Assembly: GCF_011067745.1 (NCBI RefSeq)
Contig: NZ_JAAMPJ010000006.1
Span: forward strand, 349,019-413,018
Source: Lentzea alba
Lineage (GTDB): Bacteria; Actinomycetota; Actinomycetes; Mycobacteriales; Pseudonocardiaceae
Length of the DNA: 64,000 bases
Direction: 5' to 3'
Part shown: positions 1-7,293 of the stretch, one piece after another
How positions within the stretch are numbered: position 1 is the stretch's first letter
Layout: each line of letters starts with the position of its first letter
Translations under genes and position numbers: made by a program
Notes under the pieces: model-generated
What the model was told of the DNA's origin: nothing
Databases searched by the model: none
Seen by the model: the letters and a program-made list of their open reading frames with translations, nothing else

Positions 1-535
1 CGAACCCGGTCACGGCGATCCGGCGCACACCGGGCTTCGCCGGGAACGCCGAGTCGCTCAGTCCTCGCGAGGCCCAGTCGAACTTCTGGATCAACTTCGC
101 GCGCTCGTTGACGGGCAAGGAGAAGCGCGGCTTCCACTGACGCAGCGCGGAGGAGAGCTGCAGGCGCGCCCAGTACAGCGGCCGGTCGTCGTAGGCGTCG
201 TGGGCCAGGGGTGTTGTGCTCTGGGCGCGGGCGACGGCGGCCTTCCACAGCGCGGTGCCCTCGCGTTCCACGAACTGCTGAGCCTGCCTCGCCACGACCT
301 GGTGGCAGAGCTTGGCGGTGAACTCGGTGACGCGGCCGTCGAATCCGGCGAGCTTCACGAGCGCGGGGCCGACGGCCGGGCCGCCCGTCACGAGGGTGTC
401 GTCGAGCCGCTGTTCCTCGACGGTCAGCGGGGCGGTGGTGTCGTAGCAGTTCGCGTCCTGCGCCTGGGCGGTGCCAGGTGCGACGACGACCAGGGCGAGT
501 GCGGTCAGTCCGACCAGTCCGGCGATGGGTTTCAC
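1..535 (-). CDS. Secreted pyroglutamyl-peptidase-like protein, N-terminal part
   Basis: The gene runs off the left edge, so only the first 178 residues are visible. A GTG start is followed by a Sec signal peptide: KPIAG, a hydrophobic stretch rich in L, V and A, then an AQA-type cleavage site near residue 25. A helical region of about 130 residues follows. The last visible residues, RRIAVTGF, match the strand and loop that open C15 pyroglutamyl peptidases (consensus VLVTGFxPF). I infer a secreted enzyme that removes N-terminal pyroglutamate from peptides. The catalytic Glu, Cys and His lie beyond the window, so activity cannot be judged. The neighbouring pxpA gene, which acts on free 5-oxoproline, supports the idea. 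An ATG upstream is closed at once by TAG, which favours the GTG. Confidence 0.6.
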   Translation of the reverse strand, partial: MKPIAGLVGLTALALVVVAPGTAQAQDANCYDTTAPLTVEEQRLDDTLVTGGPAVGPALVKLAGFDGRVTEFTAKLCHQVVARQAQQFVEREGTALWKAAVARAQSTTPLAHDAYDDRPLYWARLQLSSALRQWKPRFSLPVNERAKLIQKFDWASRGLSDSAFPAKPGVRRIAVTGF

Positions 536-606
536 GTCACTGATCTCTAACGCATGGGGCCACCCGCCGAAACCGACGGGTGGCCCCTGGCGTTAACTCT
601 CGCGTC

Positions 607-2241
607 TCAGTGGGCCGCCACCGGCTTGACCCGAGGGCTGTCCTCGTCGACGTGGTAGTCCGACGGATCGGTCTGGTCCGTGCCGTTGAAGACCTTGGCC
701 TTCTTGGCGATCAGCGTGACGATCACCGCGACGATCAGGTTCACCGCCAGCGCGATGATGCCGACGTAGATCGTCATGGCGGACTCCCCGAACGGGTGCC
801 AGCCGAAGATGGACAACTTGCCGAGCGGCAGCGCGGAACCGGCGAAGTGCGCCTTGTTGATGGCCGGGTTGCCGATGTTGTAGAGCAGCCACATGCCGTA
901 GCCCATGCCCGCGATCCAGCCCGCGACCAGGCCGTAGACGTGGAACCAGCGGGTGTAGAGCGCGATCGCGACCGCCGGCAGCGTCTGCAGGATCATCACG
1001 CCGCCGATGAGCTGCAGGTCGATGGAGAACTGCGGGTCGACGAACACGATGAACGCCACCGCGCCGAACTTCACGACCAGCGACGCGAGCTTGGCCTGCT
1101 TGGCCTCCTCCGCCGGCGTCGCGTTCTTCTTCAGATACTCCTTGTAGACGTTGCGCGTCCACAGGTTCGCCGCCGCGATCGACATGATCGCCGCCGGCAC
1201 CAGCGCGCCGATGCCGATGGCCGCGAACGCGATGCCCGCGAACCACGACGGGAAGTTCGCGCCGAAGAGCTCCGGCACGATCGTGTTGGTGTCGGGACGG
1301 CCGGTCGCCTGGTTGACGATCGGCTTGGTGCCCGCGCTGATCGCGACGTAGCCGAGCAGCGCCAGCAGGCCCAGCACCAGCGAGTACGCCGGCAGCGCCA
1401 CCATGTTGCGCTTGATCACGTTGCGGCCGCGGCTCGCCAGGATGCCGGTCAGCGAGTGCGGGTAGATGAACAACGCGAGCGCGCTGCCCAGTGCCAGCGT
1501 CGCGTACTGCAGCTGGTTGTTGCTGTTGAGCAGGATGCCGTCGGTCTTGGCCGGCGTGGCGTCGAACTTGGCCTGCGCGTCGTTGAAGATCTCGCCCCAG
1601 CCGCCGAACTTCGACGGCAGGTAGACGATCGCCACCAGGATGACGATGTAGATCAGGATGTCCTTGACGAACGCGATCAGCGCCGGCGCCCGCAGACCCG
1701 ACTGGTAGGTGTAGAGCGCGAGGATCACGAACGCGATGAACAGCGGCAGGTGGCCGAGGATGCCGCTGCCGTTGAGGCCCATCGACCGCAGCACCGCTTC
1801 GAGACCGACGAGCTGCAGCGCGATGTACGGCATGGTCGCGACGATGCCGGTGATGGCGATCAGCAGCGCCAGCCAGTGCGAGCCGTAGCGGCCCTTCACG
1901 AAGTCGGCGGGCGTGACGTAGCCGTGCACGCGGCTGACCGACCACATCCGCACCAGCGGCAGGAAGACGATCGGGTAGAGGATCACCGTGTACGGCAACG
2001 CGAAGAACCCGGTCGCGCCCGCGCCGAACATCAGTGCCGGCACCGCCACGAAGGTGTACGCGGTGTAGAGGTCGCCACCGACCAGGAACCACGTGATCCA
2101 GCTGCCGAACTTGCGGCCGCCCAGACCCCACTCGTCGAGGTGGTCGAGGGTCTCGCCCTTCTGCCACCGCGCCGCCACGAAGCCCATGACCGTGACGAGC
2201 AGGAAGAGGGCGCTGAAAACGATCAGCTCAGTCCACTGCAT
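607..2241 (-). CDS. Sodium:solute symporter (SSS family, MctP-like)
   Basis: The 544-residue protein is almost entirely hydrophobic, with about 13 predicted membrane helices. It has the SSS pattern GGRKFGSWITWFLVGGDLYTA near residues 40-60 and the conserved YVTPADFVKGRYGS loop. SSS carriers bring small organic solutes into the cell with sodium. Pairing with a DUF3311 protein directly upstream is typical of MctP-type monocarboxylate permeases. Its ATG overlaps the DUF3311 stop as TGATG, indicating translational coupling; a GTG one codon earlier is also possible. The C-terminal tail is hydrophilic and cytoplasmic. The substrate is not shown by sequence. Pyroglutamyl-peptidase and pxpA genes beside it make 5-oxoproline or a related carboxylate plausible, which is inference. 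Confidence 0.85.
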   Translation of the reverse strand: MQWTELIVFSALFLLVTVMGFVAARWQKGETLDHLDEWGLGGRKFGSWITWFLVGGDLYTAYTFVAVPALMFGAGATGFFALPYTVILYPIVFLPLVRMWSVSRVHGYVTPADFVKGRYGSHWLALLIAITGIVATMPYIALQLVGLEAVLRSMGLNGSGILGHLPLFIAFVILALYTYQSGLRAPALIAFVKDILIYIVILVAIVYLPSKFGGWGEIFNDAQAKFDATPAKTDGILLNSNNQLQYATLALGSALALFIYPHSLTGILASRGRNVIKRNMVALPAYSLVLGLLALLGYVAISAGTKPIVNQATGRPDTNTIVPELFGANFPSWFAGIAFAAIGIGALVPAAIMSIAAANLWTRNVYKEYLKKNATPAEEAKQAKLASLVVKFGAVAFIVFVDPQFSIDLQLIGGVMILQTLPAVAIALYTRWFHVYGLVAGWIAGMGYGMWLLYNIGNPAINKAHFAGSALPLGKLSIFGWHPFGESAMTIYVGIIALAVNLIVAVIVTLIAKKAKVFNGTDQTDPSDYHVDEDSPRVKPVAAH

Positions 2242-2507
2242 CACTTAGCTCCCTCGTCCAGGTCGTCGACGCCGAGCTTGTCCGGCTTGCCGGTGACCAC
2301 CGGCTTGTCCTTGGTCTTGACGTAGACCAGGCCGACGCACAGGACGCCGAGCGGCACGAACGCGAACTGGTACCAGTAGAAGAACGGCAGCCCGAAGACG
2401 CGGGGCTCGTCCTGGTTGAACCACGGCGTGATGAGCATGAGCAGCGGAACTATCAGCAGCAGGTTCCAGTTGCTCCAGCGCAAGCCGGTCTTGTGATCCG
2501 ACGGCAT
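2241..2507 (-). CDS. DUF3311 small membrane protein
   Basis: This 88-residue protein has two membrane helices (about residues 14-30 and 43-63) joined by a short loop with PWFNQ and PFFYWYQ, the usual DUF3311 pattern, and a charged cytoplasmic tail. DUF3311 proteins are almost always encoded just before an SSS symporter and are thought to be its small partner subunit. Here the stop overlaps the symporter start as TGATG. The ATG has a clear GGAGGG ribosome site five bases upstream. No promoter was recognised in the 105-base gap to the GntR gene, so transcription may come from that gap or from the regulator. Confidence 0.8.
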   Translation of the reverse strand: MPSDHKTGLRWSNWNLLLIVPLLMLITPWFNQDEPRVFGLPFFYWYQFAFVPLGVLCVGLVYVKTKDKPVVTGKPDKLGVDDLDEGAK

Positions 2508-2612
2508 GGTGGCCCTCCGTGTACGCGGTGTTGCGCGGATGTTAGGCCTGATAGGACGTGCCGTCAGCTTCGTGATCAGAATCGTTGCACTCTGCTTAAC
2601 GTTCTCTTTGGA

Positions 2613-3299
2613 CTAATCGGCCGACAGGCGGCCGACAAGATCCTGTTCAGCGGCTGCGAAGTACTCGTCCAACTGGACGACCGCTTGTTCAACCGTCCCA
2701 TTGTTCAACAATTCTACGATCCTACGATTCCACGGCAGGTAGGTCTGGTGGAACGCGTCCATCTCGCGTGCGACGCGGAAGGCCAGCATGAGCTCGGCGA
2801 ACAGCCGGTCGGACTCGTCGCTGAGCCGGGTGCTGCCCGCGAGGCCGACGATGCCGCGGTGGAACTGGATGTTCGCGGTGCCGGTCTTGCTGAAGTCGTT
2901 CTTCTCGGCGCGCGCCACGGCCTGCCGGACCGGCGACCTGACCGCTTCGCGCTGCGCCTCGCTGACGTCGTTCCAGAGCCTCAGCGCGCCGCACTCGATC
3001 ACCCGGCGGGCGGCGTAGAGGTCGCGCACGTCGTCGCCTGTCGGCCGGCGCACGAACACCCCGCGACTGTGCTCGTGGACCAGGATCCGGTCGCGGGTGA
3101 GCAGTCGGAACGCCTCGCGGAGCGTGTTGCGGCTGACGCCCAGCGCCCCGCCGATCGCTTCTTCGCTCAGCCGCAGCCCCGGCTCCAGCTCACCGTCGAG
3201 CACTCGCTCGCGCAGCATGTCCGCGACCTTCTGCGCGGTGCTCGCCCGCTCCAGGTCGGCCTTGCCCTGCGCCAGCGTCGACACCCACGTCTCGGTCAC
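2613..3299 (-). CDS. GntR-family regulator (FCD/FadR type)
   Basis: The 228-residue protein has an N-terminal winged helix (about residues 18-88; LSEEAIGGALGVSRNTLREA is the recognition region) and a C-terminal helical FCD ligand-binding domain (about 95-215). In the FCD domain two usual metal-site positions look changed: NIQFH where D..FH is common, and WNRRI where a His is common. A classic metal site may therefore be altered. The GTG start lies 6 nt after a TAGACT -10 box (3306-3311), so the mRNA is probably leaderless. The gene is divergent from pxpA and upstream of the DUF3311/symporter pair, so it probably senses 5-oxoproline or a related acid and controls both sides. The ligand is inferred. 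Confidence 0.85.
   Translation of the reverse strand: MTETWVSTLAQGKADLERASTAQKVADMLRERVLDGELEPGLRLSEEAIGGALGVSRNTLREAFRLLTRDRILVHEHSRGVFVRRPTGDDVRDLYAARRVIECGALRLWNDVSEAQREAVRSPVRQAVARAEKNDFSKTGTANIQFHRGIVGLAGSTRLSDESDRLFAELMLAFRVAREMDAFHQTYLPWNRRIVELLNNGTVEQAVVQLDEYFAAAEQDLVGRLSAD
2701..2731. repeat. Copy of the pxpA-gntR operator-like repeat inside gntR
   Basis: This stretch near the 3' end of the GntR coding region starts TTGTTCAACAAT and continues with two CTACGAT units. It aligns without gaps to 3345-3374 in the gntR-pxpA promoter gap, sharing GTTCAACAAT and ACGATCC. It encodes protein here, so it could be chance or a second internal operator upstream of the DUF3311/symporter pair. Confidence 0.4.
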
Positions 3300-3305
3300 C
3301 TGCCA

Positions 3306-3311
3306 AGTCTA
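3306..3311 (-). promoter_or_regulatory. -10 box of gntR
   Basis: TAGACT on the minus strand ends 6 nt before the GTG of the GntR gene, which predicts a leaderless transcript. Confidence 0.45.
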
Positions 3312-3319
3312 TTTGCAGG

Positions 3320-3374
3320 ATCGTTCCATTGCACTATCGTAGAATCGTTCAACAATCCAACGATCCAACAAACC
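3320..3374. promoter_or_regulatory. Operator-like cluster between gntR and pxpA
   Basis: The divergent gap holds ATCGTTC at 3320-3326 and 3344-3350, and the inverted form AACGAT at 3359-3364. Positions 3344-3364 form the inverted repeat ATCGTT-9-AACGAT. The cluster covers the -35 region of gntR and lies just before pxpA, where the GntR protein would be expected to bind. Binding is inferred. Confidence 0.45.
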
Positions 3375-3392
3375 GAGCGCTGGAGGACGGCC

Positions 3393-4172
3393 ATGGACCT
3401 GAACGCAGACCTCGGCGAGGGCTTCGGCCACTGGACCCTGGGCGACGACCAAGCCCTTCTGAACGTCGTGACCAGCGCGAACGTGGCCTGCGGCTACCAC
3501 GCGGGCGACGCCGACACGATGCGCGAGGTGTGTGCCCTGGCCGCTTCGGCCGGCGCAGCGGTGGGCGCTCATGTCGGCTACCGCGACCTGGCGGGCTTCG
3601 GGCGCCGGTTCATCGACGTAGCTCCAGACACCCTGACCAACGAGGTGTTGGCGCAACTAGGAGCGCTGACGGCCTTCGCCCGCGCCGCTGGAACCCGCGT
3701 CTCCTACGTGAAGCCACACGGCGCCCTCTACAACGCCCTGGTCCGGCACGAGGCCCAGGCCGACGCCGTGGTGGACGCGGTGCGCCTGTTCGACCCGGCC
3801 CTGGCCGTCCTGGGCCCACCGGGCGCAGTCTGGCTGAAGCGAGCGTCGGTCGCCGGCCTGCGCGTGTGGCACGAAGCCTTCGCCGACCGCGCCTACACAG
3901 CAGCCGGCACGCTGGTCCCGCGCGGCGAACCGGGCGCGGTGCTGCGCGACCCGGCGGAGATCGCCGCCCGCTGCGTGCAAATGGCCACCGAGGGCTGGGT
4001 GCGCTCCGCGTCAGGACGGCCGGTGCGGATCGCCGCCGACTCCATCTGCGTGCACGGCGACACCCCGAACGCCGTGGAGATCGCCCGGACGGTCCGCGCG
4101 GCCCTGGAAGCGGCGGGCGTCACGGTGGCGCGGGTGGAGTCGCCGCTGCGCCACAGCCGCCAGGCAGTCTGA
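3393..4172 (+). CDS. pxpA: 5-oxoprolinase subunit A (LamB/YcsF family)
   Basis: The 259-residue protein covers the full length of the PxpA family. It has the N-terminal signature MDLNADLGEGFG, the metal/active-site pattern NVACGYHAGD (about residues 31-40), GAHVGYRDLAGFGRR, and VKPHGALYN (about 109-117). PxpA works with PxpB and PxpC to convert 5-oxoproline to glutamate using ATP. In this window pxpB and pxpC are missing; the next gene is a convergent sugar kinase. They must be elsewhere or the subunit has another partner. A GGAGGA ribosome site five bases before the ATG fixes the start. The gene is divergent from the GntR regulator. Confidence 0.93.
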   Translation: MDLNADLGEGFGHWTLGDDQALLNVVTSANVACGYHAGDADTMREVCALAASAGAAVGAHVGYRDLAGFGRRFIDVAPDTLTNEVLAQLGALTAFARAAGTRVSYVKPHGALYNALVRHEAQADAVVDAVRLFDPALAVLGPPGAVWLKRASVAGLRVWHEAFADRAYTAAGTLVPRGEPGAVLRDPAEIAARCVQMATEGWVRSASGRPVRIAADSICVHGDTPNAVEIARTVRAALEAAGVTVARVESPLRHSRQAV

Positions 4173-4181
4173 CGAACCGGC

Positions 4182-5072
4182 TCAGCGCACCAGAGCCGCC
4201 GCCCCCACCAGCCCGGCCTCCCCGCCCAGCTCGGCCGCCCGCACCTCCAACCCCGCCAGGTACGACAACCCGGCGTGGGTCTTCAGCGTCCGCCGCACCG
4301 GCTCGAACAACAGCTCCCCGGCCTGCGCCACCCCACCACCGATGACCGCCAGCTCCAGGTCGCACACCGCGGCAGCCCCGGCGATCGCCATCCCAACCGC
4401 CTGACCAGCACGTTCGAAGGCCTCCAGCGGGATCTCCTCGCCGGCCAGCGCAGCGGCGGCCAACAACGCCGCGTCCGCGTCGTCCGGCGCCTGCCAGCCG
4501 GCGCGGCGCGCCCAGGCCACCATCCGCGGGCCGCCGGCGATGGTTTCGACGCACCCGCGGCCGCCGCACGTGCAGGGGGCGCCGTCGGGGTCCACGACGA
4601 CGTGGCCGATGTGCCCGGCGTTGCCCGTCCGCCCGCCGAACGGCCGTCCGTCCAGCACCAGGCCGCCGCCGACGCCGGTCGACACCACCAGGCCGACCAT
4701 GAACGTGCTTCCCTGCCCGGCGCCGCGCCAGTGCTCGCCCAAAGCCATGCAGACGCCGTCCCCGGCCAACTCGACCGGCACTCCGGGGAACAGCGACGAG
4801 ACGGCGGAGCGCAGCGGGAAGGCCTCCCACGAGGGCACGTTGATCGGCGAGACGGTGCCCTGCACGGTGTCCACCGGGCCGGCTGAGGCGATGCCGACTC
4901 CCGAGACGACATCGCCCCGGACCACTGTGGACACCACCGAGACGACGGCGTCCCACGGATCAAGAGAAGGTGTGGGCACCCTCGAGGAGCGCACCACGGC
5001 GCCGGAACGGTCCACGAGGGCAGCGGCGATCTTGGTGCCGCCGAAGTCCAGTGCCAGCACCAGATCAGTCAC
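4182..5072 (-). CDS. ROK-family sugar kinase
   Basis: The 296-residue protein opens with the ATP phosphate loop LALDFGGTKIAAALVD. It has the ROK signature GHIGH near the active site and the zinc motif CTCGGRGCVE, both typical of glucokinases and N-acylhexosamine kinases. The catalytic Asp is expected in the ELAGDG segment. It should phosphorylate a hexose or amino-hexose at O6 in the cytoplasm; the sugar cannot be told from sequence. Its ATG lies inside the end of the upstream GH38-like gene (8-base overlap), so the two are one translationally coupled operon. It ends 10 bases from convergent pxpA. Confidence 0.88.
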   Translation of the reverse strand: MTDLVLALDFGGTKIAAALVDRSGAVVRSSRVPTPSLDPWDAVVSVVSTVVRGDVVSGVGIASAGPVDTVQGTVSPINVPSWEAFPLRSAVSSLFPGVPVELAGDGVCMALGEHWRGAGQGSTFMVGLVVSTGVGGGLVLDGRPFGGRTGNAGHIGHVVVDPDGAPCTCGGRGCVETIAGGPRMVAWARRAGWQAPDDADAALLAAAALAGEEIPLEAFERAGQAVGMAIAGAAAVCDLELAVIGGGVAQAGELLFEPVRRTLKTHAGLSYLAGLEVRAAELGGEAGLVGAAALVR

Positions 5073-7242
5073 GGTGGGCCATGGTAACCAGGCGGATCAC
5101 CGGAGTGGTCCGCACCAGCGGGCCGGCCGTCACCCGGACGACCACCGGCCACGACCCGGCAAGAGCCCAGGTAGGCGCGGAGACCGTGAAATCGAGTGAC
5201 GTACGACCCTGAGCAGGCAGAACGCCGCTGACGCAGAACGGGCCCACCAACTCCCACGTGTCACGGGGCGAGAGCACGCGGGCCTGCAGCGGCAGGTCGC
5301 CGTGTGCGCCGGACGCCATGACCACGCGCAGCAAAGCGGACGATCCGGGAGCCACCGAGACGACCGGCGCAACCGAGGCCACCCAAAGAACCTCGACCGG
5401 GTCCTCACCGTCCCACTCCGGCACGGTCAGCAGCGCGATGTCGTAGACCTCGAACGGCAGGCCGTGCAAAGTCGCGCGGACCGGGTGGCAGCCGGGAGTG
5501 CGCGGCGGCGTCAGGTGCACGTCGGCCGACACGTAACCGCCCGCGGGCAGCGACACCGGCAGCGAGTCCCAGGACGCCGACCAGCCGTCGGGCAGCGACA
5601 ACCGGACGACGCCGTCGAACGCCGGACCGTCGGACACGGCGACCACCCGCAGCCGGGTCGGGCCGAGCACTTCCAGGTGCACGTTCGCGGGCAGGCCGCC
5701 CAACGGCGCGGGCTCGTGCAGCCAGTACCGCGCGAACACCGGCGTGACGGTGGGCGAGACAGGGCCCAGCGGCGGCCCGGCCAACGACAGGCGGGCGGCC
5801 ACGGCAGGCAGGGTGCCGGACGTCGGCGTGCGGGTGCCGAGCACGCCCACCAGTTCCGACGGGCCCAGGTGGCCGACCTCGTGCCACAAGGTGAAGGTCG
5901 TGGAGCCGACCATCTTCTCGCCGACCTCGCTGTGCCAGACGGTCACCGGGCCGGTCAGCTTGGGCGGTTGCAGCGCCGGGCCGTCGACAGCGACCAGAGA
6001 AGCGATCGGGTCGTACGACAGGACGTAGTGAGTAGACGCGATCTCCGTGCCGTAGCCGCGTTTCCAGCCGTGGTCGATGTTGTCCTCGACCAACGAGTAG
6101 GTGCGCCAACCACAAGAAGGCACATCACGCGCCAGGAAGGTCACGGTCGACCCGTCGACCAACGTCGGCAGTACCTCTCCCTCGAACTCCACGTGCACGT
6201 TCCGCGCGGCAGGCAGGTGCACGGAGACGATGTCGGTGCACGGCGACGGCAGCGGGTTCCACACGACGACCGAGGAGTCCACAGTGGACGTCAGGGCGGC
6301 CAGCGAACGCGCGACGATGTCCGAGTGCAGGTCGAAGGCTTCGCGCGGATGTGCCGCGGCGGCACGGGCCAAAGCCGTAGCGGGAAAGGTCGCGCCGGTC
6401 AGCCGAGCCGCGTGTGAGGCGAACACGGCGGCTGGGGATTCGTCTGCAGGAGCGGGAGGCAGGGGCACAGAACCGCGCACGTAGTAGTCGCGCGGCAACG
6501 AGCAGACGACGCGTGGCCACGTGTAGCGCGCGCTCCAGTCGTGGTGGATCGCGGTTACCCAAGGGTTGGGCGCGGAACGTGAGGAGCCGACGGGCAGCAT
6601 CACGTGCGGTGCACGCGCTCTACCACGCAACTCCAGGAACGACGAGTAGACCGAACGCTCGGCCTCGGCCAACGACGAGACAGCCAGCGACGAACCGTTG
6701 GGCAGCGACGAGAGCAACGGCGACACACCGACCACATTGGACTCGCTGCCGACGACCTCGACGCGTCCCTCGGAGATCAGCCGCAACAACAGCGAGCGGT
6801 GCTGCGGGAACGTGTCCCAGTACGGCTGCAGCAACTCCACCGACGTGACCGCGAACCGGTAGGCGGGATCGGTCAGCGCCAGGTCGAGATGGGCCCGCAA
6901 CACGGCGAACGGCGCGTCGCCGGTCACGTGTCCGATGAGGTGCACCGTCCACCCCGGTGAGCCCACCACCAGCGAGAACGTGCAGGTCTCCTCGCCCGAG
7001 TCAGCCCGGACGACGGCCTGGGCGGGCACCACCGAACCAGGCGAGTGCGACGAGACGTCGACACCGACCTCGTACCCGAACGGCCCCGCGACCAGCGAAC
7101 CGCCGTGGCGCGGCGAGTGCAGGCCGGGACCGGAGACGTGCGCGTGCACCGGGCCCGCCAACGTGGGCGAGGTCAGCCGCACCACCTGCAGCAGCGCGGT
7201 CCGAGGCCCGACGAAGAGCTCGGTGGACTCGGCGGCGATCAC
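5065..7242 (-). CDS. GH38-mannosidase-like protein lacking the catalytic segments
   Basis: The 725-residue protein resembles actinobacterial GH38 alpha-mannosidases with NEW3-type domains. Recognisable parts are GWTVHLIGHV (about 97-106), a helix ending LLQPYWDTFPQHR (about 137-149), ISEGRVEVVG (about 156-165) and NPWVTAIHHDWSARYTWPR (about 216-234), followed by beta-rich domains to the C-terminus. From family knowledge, the HVHxD zinc segment should follow GWTVHxxxH and a WxLDxFGH segment with the nucleophilic Asp should follow the EGRxExxGG helix. Neither is present, and the flanks are joined by unrelated short linkers. The ORF is intact and coupled to a sugar kinase, so I read it as a pseudoenzyme, possibly a carbohydrate-binding or scaffold protein. 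No signal peptide is evident. The start is GTG. Confidence 0.6.
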   Translation of the reverse strand: MIAAESTELFVGPRTALLQVVRLTSPTLAGPVHAHVSGPGLHSPRHGGSLVAGPFGYEVGVDVSSHSPGSVVPAQAVVRADSGEETCTFSLVVGSPGWTVHLIGHVTGDAPFAVLRAHLDLALTDPAYRFAVTSVELLQPYWDTFPQHRSLLLRLISEGRVEVVGSESNVVGVSPLLSSLPNGSSLAVSSLAEAERSVYSSFLELRGRARAPHVMLPVGSSRSAPNPWVTAIHHDWSARYTWPRVVCSLPRDYYVRGSVPLPPAPADESPAAVFASHAARLTGATFPATALARAAAAHPREAFDLHSDIVARSLAALTSTVDSSVVVWNPLPSPCTDIVSVHLPAARNVHVEFEGEVLPTLVDGSTVTFLARDVPSCGWRTYSLVEDNIDHGWKRGYGTEIASTHYVLSYDPIASLVAVDGPALQPPKLTGPVTVWHSEVGEKMVGSTTFTLWHEVGHLGPSELVGVLGTRTPTSGTLPAVAARLSLAGPPLGPVSPTVTPVFARYWLHEPAPLGGLPANVHLEVLGPTRLRVVAVSDGPAFDGVVRLSLPDGWSASWDSLPVSLPAGGYVSADVHLTPPRTPGCHPVRATLHGLPFEVYDIALLTVPEWDGEDPVEVLWVASVAPVVSVAPGSSALLRVVMASGAHGDLPLQARVLSPRDTWELVGPFCVSGVLPAQGRTSLDFTVSAPTWALAGSWPVVVRVTAGPLVRTTPVIRLVTMAHRD

Positions 7243-7243
7243 C

Positions 7244-7263
7244 GAACGATCGCACCATCGTTC
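7244..7263. promoter_or_regulatory. Inverted repeat upstream of the GH38-like/ROK operon
   Basis: GAACGAT-6-ATCGTTC is a perfect 7-bp-arm inverted repeat directly before the GTG of the GH38-like gene. A repressor bound here would block a promoter reading into the operon. The ATCGTTC half-site also occurs in the gntR-pxpA gap and before the SMR efflux gene. Confidence 0.5.
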
Positions 7264-7293
7264 ACCACCAGACGAAATACCCCGATGGTGGTG

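Noticed and set aside
580-2325. A 581-codon frame antisense to the symporter, and a similar 814-codon frame at 59479-61923
   Set aside because: Both are GC-rich shadow frames with Arg/Asp/His-biased, motif-free translations opposite strongly recognised membrane proteins.
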